Below are positions 1-8,890 of a stretch of 64,000 nt of DNA, one piece after another. Each line of letters begins with the position of its first letter. Within the stretch, counting starts at the first letter, position 1. Position numbers and translations under genes: made by a program. The stretch spans positions 1 through 64,000 of the forward strand of contig NZ_FOSC01000008.1 of the NCBI RefSeq assembly GCF_900114155.1, read 5' to 3'. Below the pieces are notes generated by a model that did no database searches, had not been told where the DNA came from, and saw only the letters and a program-made list of their open reading frames with translations. The stretch is from Marinobacter persicus (GTDB taxonomy: Bacteria > Pseudomonadota > Gammaproteobacteria > Pseudomonadales > Oleiphilaceae).

Positions 1-46
1 AGGATTTACTCATGATACGGCTCCACTTGAGTATTGTCGGATTATG

Positions 47-77
47 ATTTAAAACCATATAGCCACTATAAGGTCAA
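47..77 (-). promoter_or_regulatory. Divergent MerR-type promoter/operator (Cd/Pb type)
   Basis: Read on the minus strand there is a -35 TTGACC (77-72), a 19-bp spacer and a -10 TTAAAT (52-47). The spacer holds the dyad ACCTTATAG...CTATATGGT. The over-long 19-bp spacer with a central dyad is the hallmark of promoters untwisted by MerR-family activators. It points left, out of the window, so it should drive a metal efflux gene divergent from the regulator at 111. A near copy lies at 11932-11962. Confidence 0.8.
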
Positions 78-110
78 TAGAGCAGATACCATTTGTTGAG
101 GAGACACCCG

Positions 111-512
111 ATGCGCATTGGTCAGTTGGCGCGGTCCGTAGGGGTTGACACCCAGACCATCCGTTTCTATGAGCGAGAGGGCTTGTTACCACCGCCGGAT
201 CGTCAGGACAACGGCTACCGTATTTACACCGAACGGCATGTTGAGCGACTGGCCTTCATCCGGCGCTGCAGAATACTTGAGCTGTCACTCGCTGAAATTC
301 ACGAGTTACAGCGTTATCAGGGCGCGCCCCATCAGCCTTGCAGGGCCATCAACACCTTGCTTGATGATCACATCGCTCAAGTACGGTCTCAGATAACCGA
401 TCTGCAGGTACTGGAGAAACAACTTGTGTCGCTGCGAGCGAGTTGTAACGATGATCGGGAAATTGAGGCCTGCGGGGTTCTCGAAGGGCTCAGCGAAGGA
501 AGCATGCAGTAG
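111..512 (+). CDS. MerR-family Cd(II)/Pb(II)-responsive regulator (CadR/PbrR-like)
   Basis: A 133-aa activator/repressor that should bind the adjacent divergent operator and switch on metal efflux. The N-terminus is a MerR helix-turn-helix (MRIGQLARSVGVDTQTIRFY, then EREGLLPPP), followed by a long dimerisation helix. Metal ligands are visible as Cys77, Cys112 and Cys121. The spacing of 35 and 9 residues matches PbrR more than CadR. I chose ATG 111 rather than the TTG at 93 because GAGGAG sits just upstream of it and because family members begin MRIGxLA. The true metal could be Cd, Pb or Zn; the sequence does not settle it. Confidence 0.85.
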   Translation: MRIGQLARSVGVDTQTIRFYEREGLLPPPDRQDNGYRIYTERHVERLAFIRRCRILELSLAEIHELQRYQGAPHQPCRAINTLLDDHIAQVRSQITDLQVLEKQLVSLRASCNDDREIEACGVLEGLSEGSMQ

Positions 513-558
513 TAGCTTGAAGCATTACGCACCTGCCTTTTCAATTGCGTAAATCCAG

Positions 559-1134
559 TCAGTCCGGAACCCCTTCAATGGTGCGGGTCATCAAATCCAC
601 CATGGCCGGGCTGTCCCATTCCGCGGCACCGACCAGGCGGCCAATTTCGCGACCGTCGTGATCAATCAGCAGCGTTGTAGGAACACCTGCTATGCCCAGT
701 GTTGAGGTCGCCAGTGTCGACGGATCAATATACTGGCGAAGATGTTGGATGCCTGTTTTCCGGTAGAATTTCTCAACAACACTGATGCCTGCGTGGTCAA
801 CGGACAGCGCGACCACTTCAAATTGCTCGCCGCCCAGTTGAGCCTGAAGTGAGTCCAGCGTCGGCATTTCCTCACGGCAAGGCAGGCACCAGGTCGCCCA
901 GATATTGAGCAATATCGCCTTACCCTTAGAGTCAGCCAGTGTCAGCGGCCTGCCGTCTTCGTCCTCAAAAGCCAGCTCGGGCAGAGTGCGAGGGGACTCC
1001 CAGATCAGGAACCCCTGGGGCCCCACGGACTTCGGAACCTTCCCTGCAGCCATAACTGGAGCGGCTATGGAAATAGCAAGCGCGAAAAGGACTACGGCGA
1101 TTCCCCGGGCGGCAGATATGCGCTGGTGACTCAT
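559..1134 (-). CDS. TlpA-like periplasmic thiol-disulfide oxidoreductase
   Basis: A 191-aa thioredoxin-fold protein with an N-terminal signal sequence (residues 1-29 ending VMA-A). It carries the redox motif WCLPC (Cys83, Cys86) and a cis-proline segment GVPTTLL. TlpA/ResA proteins reduce disulfides in the periplasm, often for cytochrome c or copper-centre assembly. It is the last gene of a leftward cluster with dsbG-like, dsbD-like and SCO genes, so electrons could come from the DsbD-like protein at 2543-3733. An ATG with AGGAG upstream supports the start. It converges on the MerR-type gene at 111-512. Confidence 0.85.
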   Translation of the reverse strand: MSHQRISAARGIAVVLFALAISIAAPVMAAGKVPKSVGPQGFLIWESPRTLPELAFEDEDGRPLTLADSKGKAILLNIWATWCLPCREEMPTLDSLQAQLGGEQFEVVALSVDHAGISVVEKFYRKTGIQHLRQYIDPSTLATSTLGIAGVPTTLLIDHDGREIGRLVGAAEWDSPAMVDLMTRTIEGVPD

Positions 1135-1190
1135 TAGACATTTCTCCTGATTACAGTGGTCGGTTTGCTGCCGGCATGGTGCCCCACGCG

Positions 1191-1886
1191 TTACTCGCTC
1201 TGTAGCAACGCTTCAATGCGCCCGTGCAGCCGGCCCCAGAACCCATCACCGGCTGCCGCGTTGGGGCCTTTGGCAATGGCCGTCAGGTAGGTCACCAGGT
1301 GTTCAGGCTTGAATTTCAATCCATGGAACCGGGCCCGCATCTGCCCTTCCGGGTCAATCACGTGGGTTACCACACCATGGACCTGTACACCCTCACCCGT
1401 ATCCCTGAACTGAACGCCGTAGGCTTTAGCAAGTTCTGGTGTCAGTTCAGGTGGTTCCATCCTGGCTCGGTAGAGGAATTGCCAGTTGCGGGGATTCAGA
1501 TCGAAATTCTCGCCGTAGGCACGCATGTTTCTCCGGGTGCCTGCAACATCTTCCCGGTCCGTGGCAATGGTGATGAACACCACCTCTTCACTCAGCCCTT
1601 CTTCTTCAACCCCGGTTTGCAACTGCCGGATCAGGTTCATATGCAAAGGGCAGGCCTCGGTACAGCGCGTGTAGAGAAAGTTAAGCACAACGGTTTTGCC
1701 GTTTAAGTCGGCAAGGGCAAGGGTATTGCCATCAACGCCTGTAAGATCAAATTCAGGGGCCGGCTGATCCACAAACTGGGCATACCGCTCTTTCTCGTTC
1801 AACGAGGCCTCCACATCTTCCATGGAATGGGCCATGGCATTGGTGCTGACCTGGGCAACCATGGCAATCAGCAATTCTGAATACAC
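1191..1886 (-). CDS. SCO1/SenC/PrrC family copper chaperone-like protein
   Basis: The 231-aa product has the SCO signature CxxxC in TRCTEACP (Cys75, Cys79) and a conserved downstream histidine (about His175), the usual Cu-binding trio. SCO proteins deliver copper to, or reduce, the CuA site of cytochrome oxidase; in metal islands they can have a redox role. The start is unclear. GTG 1886 gives MYSELLIAMVAQ, and a stop lies directly upstream in that frame. The only clear GGAG precedes ATG 1899 in another frame, whose first residues look more like a signal-peptide start. A one-base slip in the leader is possible. The C-terminal 30 residues are an unusual extension. Confidence 0.8.
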   Translation of the reverse strand: MYSELLIAMVAQVSTNAMAHSMEDVEASLNEKERYAQFVDQPAPEFDLTGVDGNTLALADLNGKTVVLNFLYTRCTEACPLHMNLIRQLQTGVEEEGLSEEVVFITIATDREDVAGTRRNMRAYGENFDLNPRNWQFLYRARMEPPELTPELAKAYGVQFRDTGEGVQVHGVVTHVIDPEGQMRARFHGLKFKPEHLVTYLTAIAKGPNAAAGDGFWGRLHGRIEALLQSE

Positions 1887-1935
1887 TGTTCACAGTCATT
1901 CTCCATTTGAGTTGTTTTCCGAAGGGAGTCCCGGT

Positions 1936-2526
1936 TTATTGTGGCTTGATATCGTCCAGATTCAGCGCAACGGGCAGGTCAGCTGGTGCCAGGCAAACGC
2001 CCTCGTCACTGCAGGCCTGTACCCGTACCGTCATGTCTAGCTTGCCTGCCTCTTTCAGCGCGGCGGTCTGTTTTTCGTCTGGCAGCAGCCGGATACTCGC
2101 ACCGTCGTCGTACACCTCCAGGGCGGTGTCACCCAGTGTGATGTCACTGACCCTGCCGCGGGGGTACTGGGTCGGGATGTCAAGCGACTGACCGTTGACC
2201 GAAGAACTGGCGACGGTGGGAATCAGGAACTCCAAGGAGGCCGGGTTGGCGTTCACGTGCCAGCCCGATTCAATGTCCAGTGTCAGAATAATTTCACCGG
2301 TCTCCCCTATCAGGGCTTTGCCGCCTTCCGCAAGATTGAGGCGGACCTTATCGGAAGAATCTGCCAACCCCGTGCGGGCAACTGGTGCCTGGGGGTCGGA
2401 ATTGGCTCGTTCGGTCTGGGCCGAGCCAGGAGCGTTTCCGGAATTGGTACCGATCAACGTGAACGCCGCGATCGCGATCAGAAAAACCGCTACGCCGGTC
2501 AGCAATACTTTGGTTCGGGTTGTCAT
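1936..2526 (-). CDS. DsbD N-terminal (alpha) domain-like protein
   Basis: A 196-aa protein with one N-terminal membrane anchor (residues 5-27) and a periplasmic domain resembling the N-terminal domain of DsbD. It ends with the paired cysteines in VQACSDEGVCLAP. In DsbD this domain passes electrons from the membrane core to DsbC, DsbG and similar partners. Here it is a separate gene, placed 16 bp downstream of the gene for the transmembrane plus thioredoxin part, so DsbD is split in two. The acidic, Pro/Ala-rich stretch after the anchor is a linker. Confidence 0.75.
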   Translation of the reverse strand: MTTRTKVLLTGVAVFLIAIAAFTLIGTNSGNAPGSAQTERANSDPQAPVARTGLADSSDKVRLNLAEGGKALIGETGEIILTLDIESGWHVNANPASLEFLIPTVASSSVNGQSLDIPTQYPRGRVSDITLGDTALEVYDDGASIRLLPDEKQTAALKEAGKLDMTVRVQACSDEGVCLAPADLPVALNLDDIKPQ

Positions 2527-2542
2527 GGTTCATCTCCAGTAG

Positions 2543-3733
2543 CTAGCGTTGTGAGTTCTCGGTGCGGTTGATCGCCTCGACCAGGCTGTCGGTATCAAAT
2601 AGCCCAGTGAAACGGGCGACAACGGTGCCGTCAGCGTCAAAAATCGCCGCAAAAGGTAAAGCCTGCCCTCCCGTTGCGGTTAACAATGCGTCTTTTTCGG
2701 GATCGCTTGCTGTCACATCAACCTGAATCGGCACCATGCCGGCCCGCGCTACGGCTTCAGCCACAGCGGGCTCTTTATACACGGTGCGCTCCAGGACCTT
2801 GCAGTTGATGCACCAATCGGCAGTGAACTCCAGCAAATACGGTGTGTCCCGGGCTTTTGTGTCCGCCAGGAGTTCTGCGGAGTAGGGCTGCCAGACAAGT
2901 TCGTCTTCGCCGCTGCCCAACGGAGATGCGAATACCACTGTCACCGCAAGGGCAAGGCCTGTCGCCGTTGCAGTGATCACGCGAACGGCACCGCTCCCCT
3001 GAACGAAACGACGGAGACCCCAGACCAGCACCAGCGCCAGCCAGGCCCACCACAGCCAGGGGTATACCGCTTTGGGCACCAGGCTCGCGCTGAAAAAGAC
3101 GGCGGCGGCCAGCAATATCAGCGCGAGCACTTCACGAATGGCCAGGGTCCAGGGGCCCGCCTTGGGCAACCGGCTCAGCCACTCGGGCCTGAGCATCAGT
3201 ACCGCGTAGGGCAACGACAGCCCCAGCCCGATACTGCCGAATATCCCCATGATGACCGGTGTCGGCTGGGTAACGGCAAAGGCCAGAACGCCACCGAGGA
3301 ATGGTCCTGCGCAGGGCGCGGCCAGAATCGCACTCAACAGCCCGGATACATAGGCTTCAAAGTAACGCCGGCCATGCGCCGAGGCGGCGAATGTCGGGAC
3401 GGGGATGGGCAGATCGAGCCAGGTAATCACCGCAAACCCGACCATTAACGCAACCAGGACGGCCACGAATAGCGTTGACTGGAACAACGTGCCCCAGTTC
3501 CACTGCAGCAGTGCGGTCAGGCCGCCCAGCGTCAGGAAAAAGGTGAGTGTTCCGGCCGTGAATGCCAACGCGGCCAGCACCCGATGGGACCTCTGGCCGC
3601 CCGCCTCCCGCAGGATGGTCCGGACCTTGATGGGAATCGCGGGCAGAACACAGGGCGTCAGGTTGAGCAGTAGACCTGCCATAACCGCCATCATGATCTG
3701 GCCGGCAATGAGTAATGAGGGCAGCTGATCCAT
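2543..3733 (-). CDS. DsbD-like transmembrane electron conduit with C-terminal thioredoxin domain
   Basis: The 396-aa product has about eight membrane segments with the two DsbD/CcdA half-motifs: TPCVLP (Cys28) and APCAGPF (Cys141). A C-terminal thioredoxin-like domain with WCINC (Cys308, Cys311) follows. It moves electrons from cytoplasmic thioredoxin to periplasmic thiol proteins. It lacks the N-terminal alpha domain of classical DsbD, which is encoded by the next gene (1936-2526). Its ATG shares one base with the stop of the upstream dsbG-like gene (TAATG), a sign of translational coupling. Confidence 0.85.
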   Translation of the reverse strand: MDQLPSLLIAGQIMMAVMAGLLLNLTPCVLPAIPIKVRTILREAGGQRSHRVLAALAFTAGTLTFFLTLGGLTALLQWNWGTLFQSTLFVAVLVALMVGFAVITWLDLPIPVPTFAASAHGRRYFEAYVSGLLSAILAAPCAGPFLGGVLAFAVTQPTPVIMGIFGSIGLGLSLPYAVLMLRPEWLSRLPKAGPWTLAIREVLALILLAAAVFFSASLVPKAVYPWLWWAWLALVLVWGLRRFVQGSGAVRVITATATGLALAVTVVFASPLGSGEDELVWQPYSAELLADTKARDTPYLLEFTADWCINCKVLERTVYKEPAVAEAVARAGMVPIQVDVTASDPEKDALLTATGGQALPFAAIFDADGTVVARFTGLFDTDSLVEAINRTENSQR

Positions 3734-4554
3734 TACTCAGTGACTCCCAGCATCCTGCCGAGCGCTTCCTGGCTGGGCACACCAGTCTGGCCCCGCCATT
3801 GTCCGCTCGTGTCCTTGAACAGCAGCCCTGGCGTCCCGCTGAAACCCGCCTCGGCCATCCACTGACCGTGTTGTTCGAGGGCCTGTTGAAGGTCGGCCGG
3901 GATCGGAGTGAGTTCAGAAATGCCGCGGCCGTCACCGCTTTTTCCGAAGTTTTCCTCAAACACCTGGAGCGCCGCGGCTCGATCCTCTGCGTTCATGATT
4001 GCTGCAGAAAGCCCCAGGCTGGACGGTTTGAGAAACCCGACCATGACCCAGTGCAACCTGACTTTCCCCTCCGCAACCCAATCCCTGGTTTGCTGCCAGA
4101 ATTTGTGGCAAAAAATGCAGTTGGGATCCGCGAAGATATAGACCTCAGGGGCATCTTTACCGCCCTCGCTCACCAGATGGGGGTCCCGGGAGAGCTGCTC
4201 GGCAACCGACGCATACGTCGGCTTCGGTATATAACGAGCGGAATATTCGCTGGTCAGATCGTTGCCATCACTCTCCAGAAGTGCGCCGGAAAAAGTGAGG
4301 TCACCGAGACCATAGAGGATTCCGGTTTTCCCGTCGCCGGTCTTTACAACATAGCCGGTCACGCCCTCGGCTGGCGTGGAGAAGCGTTCAGTCACCGTAA
4401 AACCGATTCTCTCCTGCAGTGCCTTGATTCCCGGGTCCATTGGTGGTGACGCCGAGGCCAAGGCAGCGAATAAACTCAAAAAAAGTGCCATCGAAAGCTT
4501 ATGGCAGAGCACGGTCATGCCGCGCACCGGGTATTCCAGATAGAATGACATCAC
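3733..4554 (-). CDS. DsbG/DsbC-like thiol:disulfide interchange protein
   Basis: The 273-aa product has a signal peptide, a DsbC/G-type N-terminal dimerisation segment, then a thioredoxin fold with the redox site CIFC (Cys146, Cys149) in FADPNCIFCHKFW, and a cis-proline region SGTPGLLF. Family members isomerise or protect cysteines in periplasmic proteins and are kept reduced by DsbD. The usual DsbG motif is CPYC, so the dipeptide is atypical. The start is uncertain: ATG 4551 or 4518 gives a cleaner leader (MTVLCHKLSMALFLSLFAAL). It is the first gene of the leftward redox cluster. Confidence 0.8.
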   Translation of the reverse strand: MMSFYLEYPVRGMTVLCHKLSMALFLSLFAALASASPPMDPGIKALQERIGFTVTERFSTPAEGVTGYVVKTGDGKTGILYGLGDLTFSGALLESDGNDLTSEYSARYIPKPTYASVAEQLSRDPHLVSEGGKDAPEVYIFADPNCIFCHKFWQQTRDWVAEGKVRLHWVMVGFLKPSSLGLSAAIMNAEDRAAALQVFEENFGKSGDGRGISELTPIPADLQQALEQHGQWMAEAGFSGTPGLLFKDTSGQWRGQTGVPSQEALGRMLGVTE

Positions 4555-4695
4555 AGATACGTTCCCGTTTTCATGTATTCATCAGTCGATAAAATCACCA
4601 GCAAAGCTGCCTACGTGATGGTCTACCGCGCAAGGCCAAACGACAGGCACTCGAAGCGAAAGCCTCTGGTAATCAAAGGTTCAGGAGACTGTTGA

Positions 4696-5010
4696 TTACT
4701 TGGGAGGAAAGGGGTCTGGGCCAGAAAGTACACGGCCGGAATGAGAAGAATAGCCTTTCGGGCAGGGGGAAGATAACAGCACTACCGAGTCTCTAATTGC
4801 AGATTTCCCGACATGGGACGTTGAACACGGGCTACTGCAGCTGCCCTCGGCATTGAGCCCGGCGCAGTCATGCATCACCTGGGTGTCTGGCAACATGACA
4901 CAAGCCTCGGCCATGGGTTCCGCTTCAAAAGAGGTCGCGGCAACTCCCTGTGCAACGGGGAGAAGAGCCACGAGCAGTAGTACTGCCAGTCCCATAAGCC
5001 GTGTGGTCAT
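4696..5010 (-). CDS. Small secreted cysteine-containing protein of unknown function
   Basis: I do not recognise a family. The 104-aa product has a clear signal peptide (MTTRLMGLAVLLLVALLPVA, cleavage near GVAA-T). The mature part has six cysteines, two of them in CSSPCS, and a Pro/Gly-rich tail. AGGA precedes the ATG. It lies between the redox cluster and merR on the same strand. Small Cys-containing secreted proteins of this kind occur in copper/mercury islands, so a metal-binding role is plausible but unproven. Confidence 0.55.
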   Translation of the reverse strand: MTTRLMGLAVLLLVALLPVAQGVAATSFEAEPMAEACVMLPDTQVMHDCAGLNAEGSCSSPCSTSHVGKSAIRDSVVLLSSPCPKGYSSHSGRVLSGPDPFPPK

Positions 5011-5044
5011 CGCACTGATATCCTGATTACAGAACAGCTAAAAC

Positions 5045-5063
5045 ATCTTCCGCGTGGGAAGAT
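5045..5063. promoter_or_regulatory. Inverted repeat upstream of the 4696-5010 gene
   Basis: ATCTTCC-GCGTG-GGAAGAT is a perfect 7-bp inverted repeat with a 5-bp spacer. It lies 35-53 bp upstream of the start of the small secreted protein, a position suited to an operator. The regulator is unknown; the repeat does not match the MerR dyads elsewhere in the window. Confidence 0.4.
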
Positions 5064-5244
5064 AGTCGCCCACTTTAACCTACATTGGCGGAAGTGCAAA
5101 CAGACACGCTCCATCACCGTATCCGCCAATTCGGCTACCAGAGTAAGATGTTGGCGGCGCACATAAGTTCCTCAGAAGCTTGGGTGTGGGGACTATCCGG
5201 GGATAAAACATCCGCTCTCCCTCGAGCCCTCAGTCGAGTGAAAA

Positions 5245-5685
5245 TCATGTTCTTTCACGTTGATCGTTCCCCCCCACTGCCCCCTCATGCAATGATGCAA
5301 TCAATGGGCAGGTAATATTGTACGGATGGGCATGGCACTGCTCAACCATCTCGCCCAGTACCTTCTCGATTCTCCCCAGTTGGTCGATTTTCTCACGCAC
5401 GTCCCGCAACTTGTGCTCGGCCAGAGCGCTGGCCTCCTGGCAGTGAGCGCCATCTTCAAGTTGTAGCAGGTCACTGATTTCGACAAGACTGAAGCCCAGC
5501 TGCTGAGCCGTTTTCACGAACATTAACCGCTCGATATCAGCTGGACCATAGCGCCTAATACCACCTGGAGGACGTTCCGGCTCCGGTACTAGACGTCGCC
5601 GCTGGTAATAGCGGATTGTCTCGACATGGACGTTGGCAGCCTTAGCCAGGCCACCGATGGTCAATGAATTCGCTTTATCCGGCAT
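5245..5685 (-). CDS. merR: Mercury resistance regulator MerR
   Basis: A 146-aa MerR whose three Hg(II)-binding cysteines fall exactly at Cys82, Cys117 and Cys126 ([16 protein letters not shown]), with the helix-turn-helix at residues 10-30. MerR holds the mer promoter in check and, with Hg(II), untwists it to start transcription. It is divergent from merT, and the mer operator lies in the 73-bp gap. The C-terminal tail after CPLIASL is slightly longer than in Tn501 MerR. Confidence 0.95.
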   Translation of the reverse strand: MPDKANSLTIGGLAKAANVHVETIRYYQRRRLVPEPERPPGGIRRYGPADIERLMFVKTAQQLGFSLVEISDLLQLEDGAHCQEASALAEHKLRDVREKIDQLGRIEKVLGEMVEQCHAHPYNITCPLIASLHEGAVGGNDQRERT

Positions 5686-5690
5686 ACCCC

Positions 5691-5721
5691 TTGACTCCGT
5701 AGCTGACTACGGAAGTAATCT
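5691..5721 (+). promoter_or_regulatory. mer operator/promoter (PmerTPA)
   Basis: -35 TTGACT (5691-5696), a 19-bp spacer containing the dyad CCGTAG-CTGA-CTACGG, and -10 TAATCT (5716-5721). This is almost the textbook mer promoter of Tn21/Tn501, including the 19-bp spacing that makes it MerR-dependent. It reads toward merT. Confidence 0.93.
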
Positions 5722-5758
5722 TATCTCATCGAATGAAACCATGAAAGGTGTCAGCGTT

Positions 5759-6109
5759 ATGCCGAATTCCAAATCGGGGCGTGTCCCCTTGGCTGCGGGA
5801 GGTATTGCGGGCCTTTTGGCTTCGGCCTGCTGTCTCGGACCGCTGGTACTTGTCGCGCTGGGTGTCTCCGGTGCCTGGATGGGCAACCTCACGGCTCTTG
5901 AACCTTACCGCCCGATTTTCATCGGCGTTGCATTGGTGGCCATGTTCTTCGCCTGGCGTCGAATCTTCCGGCCAGTGGAACAGTGTCAACCCGGTGAAGT
6001 GTGTGCCGTACCACGGGTGCGAACGACTTATAAGGTGATCTTTTGGGCAGTAACGGCACTGATACTGGTCGCCCTGTTGTTTCCCTATGCTCTTCCTCTG
6101 TTTTATTGA
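5759..6109 (+). CDS. merT: Mercuric ion transporter MerT
   Basis: A 116-aa inner-membrane protein with three hydrophobic segments. A Cys pair sits in the first (ASACCLGP), and a second pair lies in the cytoplasmic loop (EQCQPGEVC). MerT takes Hg(II) from MerP and passes it to MerA. The length equals the usual 116 aa when translation starts at ATG 5759, preceded by AAAGGTG; upstream in-frame starts would add 42 residues across the promoter and are unlikely. It is the first gene of merTPA. Confidence 0.93.
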   Translation: MPNSKSGRVPLAAGGIAGLLASACCLGPLVLVALGVSGAWMGNLTALEPYRPIFIGVALVAMFFAWRRIFRPVEQCQPGEVCAVPRVRTTYKVIFWAVTALILVALLFPYALPLFY

Positions 6110-6123
6110 AAGGAGATTGTCCC

Positions 6124-6420
6124 ATGAAAATGCGCTTTGCCATGACGTTGCTTTTCGCCCTGCTCAGCATGCCCTCGTGGGCCGCCATGCAGACAGTGAC
6201 GCTTTCAGTTCCGGGGATGACCTGTTCCGCATGCCCCATTACCATCAAGCTGGCCTTGAACAAGGTGGACGGTGTTTCACAAGTCGACGTGAGCTATCCG
6301 GATCGAGAAGCCGTGATTACCTTTGACGACACACGAACATCGGTGGAAGCCTTAACCCAGGCAACGGGCGATGTCGGCTATCCCTCCACCCTGAAATCCC
6401 TGGAAACGGACAGTAAGTGA
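6124..6420 (+). CDS. merP: Periplasmic mercury-binding protein MerP
   Basis: A 98-aa precursor with a signal peptide (MKMRFAMTLLFALLSMPSWA) and a single HMA fold carrying GMTCSACP, the Hg(II)-binding CxxC. It scavenges Hg(II) in the periplasm and hands it to MerT. AAAGGAGA lies just before the ATG, 14 bp after the merT stop. The C-terminal tail (LETDSK) is a few residues longer than in classic MerP. Confidence 0.93.
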   Translation: MKMRFAMTLLFALLSMPSWAAMQTVTLSVPGMTCSACPITIKLALNKVDGVSQVDVSYPDREAVITFDDTRTSVEALTQATGDVGYPSTLKSLETDSK

Positions 6421-6491
6421 GTTGTGATAAAGGACTCCAAGCGCCCTCTGTTACACGCGACTCGGCGCCTGCCGTGACAATGCCCCAGTAA

Positions 6492-7913
<1,422 letters not shown>

Positions 7914-7946
7914 GTATTTGCCAAGGCGCCTTCAACCCAACCTCTA

Positions 7947-8696
7947 TCATGCAAGTTCGGACGCTTTCTGGTGCCTTAGGCGAGCCATGAGCAGCTTGGC
8001 AACAATCGGTAACAGGGTAATGCCACTGACCAGAATCAGAAGCACCGTCACCACCCCGGACTCAGAGGCCATGAGCAAGCCACCAAACGCAGTGATCAGA
8101 TAGGCTGTCGGAATAACACCGGCCAGCGTTGCGACCACGAAGCGCCAGAACGCGAGTGGTGTCAGGCCCGCTGCATAGCTGACCCCATCGAAGGAGATAA
8201 AAGGCACCAACCTTGATGTAAAAATGACAAGCATCAATGCGCCCTGAGAGCGTTCCTTGCCAAGCCAATTCAATACCGGACGTAGTCGCTTCCAGCGATG
8301 GATAACGTCGTACCCCAAGGATCGAGCAATGGCGAAAGCGATCAGTGCGCCGGCTTCAGCACCGATAACCACGATGACTGTTCCCCATAGCGATCCATAG
8401 ACTGCACCGGCAACCATGGCGATCGGGGCGCTGGGGATCGGGCTCAGGACAATGGCCGTGATCATCAGGCCAATGATACCCACCGGCCCCCAATACCCCA
8501 GTTGGTCAATCCATTCCGACAAGGCCGCCTTGTTGGTCACGGTGGTCAATGCTCCGGTCTCCAGCATGACCCAATAGATCGCAGCCAGTGCAGCCAGCAA
8601 GAGCATAACCCCGACTATTTTTGCTTTTGCGTTCGGTCTAACTCCCATACTTGCCATGGGTACCCGATGAAATTCATGCTTCAGGGTGGTAGTCAT
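7947..8696 (-). CDS. TVP38/TMEM64 (DedA-like) membrane protein
   Basis: A 249-aa protein with about six membrane segments and the family core (LSPIPSAPIAMVAGAVYG, then FTSRLVPFISFDGVSYAAG). TVP38/SNARE-associated proteins are probable lipid scramblases or transporters, and homologues often sit in mercury and other metal islands. ATG 8696 is preceded by AGAGGAGATT; a longer reading frame upstream is ignored. Its start lies inside the 3' end of the small gene at 8674-8859 (23-bp overlap), so the two are probably coupled. It converges on merA. Confidence 0.8.
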   Translation of the reverse strand: MTTTLKHEFHRVPMASMGVRPNAKAKIVGVMLLLAALAAIYWVMLETGALTTVTNKAALSEWIDQLGYWGPVGIIGLMITAIVLSPIPSAPIAMVAGAVYGSLWGTVIVVIGAEAGALIAFAIARSLGYDVIHRWKRLRPVLNWLGKERSQGALMLVIFTSRLVPFISFDGVSYAAGLTPLAFWRFVVATLAGVIPTAYLITAFGGLLMASESGVVTVLLILVSGITLLPIVAKLLMARLRHQKASELA

Positions 8697-8859
8697 AATC
8701 TCCTCTGGCGTTCTTACTCGCGCGTCCAGAATCGTCCCTGTTTTTCGAAAGCAGGTACTTGCCGAGGGCTGCGACGCCAAGTACCAGGGCGACGATGAGC
8801 AAAAGGGATATCAACCCCATTCCCGCCATTCCAAACATGCATGCCTCATTTGTCATCAT
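8674..8859 (-). CDS. Small single-pass membrane protein of unknown function
   Basis: The 61-aa product begins MMTNEACMFGMAGMG, has one membrane helix (about residues 14-36) and a charged cytoplasmic-type tail rich in Asp, Arg and Lys. GGAG precedes the two adjacent ATG codons. It lies between the P-type ATPase and the TVP38 gene on the same strand, overlapping the latter. I know no function; small helices of this sort often accompany metal transporters. Confidence 0.55.
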   Translation of the reverse strand: MMTNEACMFGMAGMGLISLLLIVALVLGVAALGKYLLSKNRDDSGRASKNARGDYDYHPEA

Positions 8860-8890
8860 GTCAATCTCCTGATTCTGTGTGCCAGGCCTC

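Noticed and set aside
5085..5315. 76-aa plus-strand frame overlapping the 3' end of merR
   Set aside because: No ribosome site, no recognisable domain, and it overlaps merR on the other strand.
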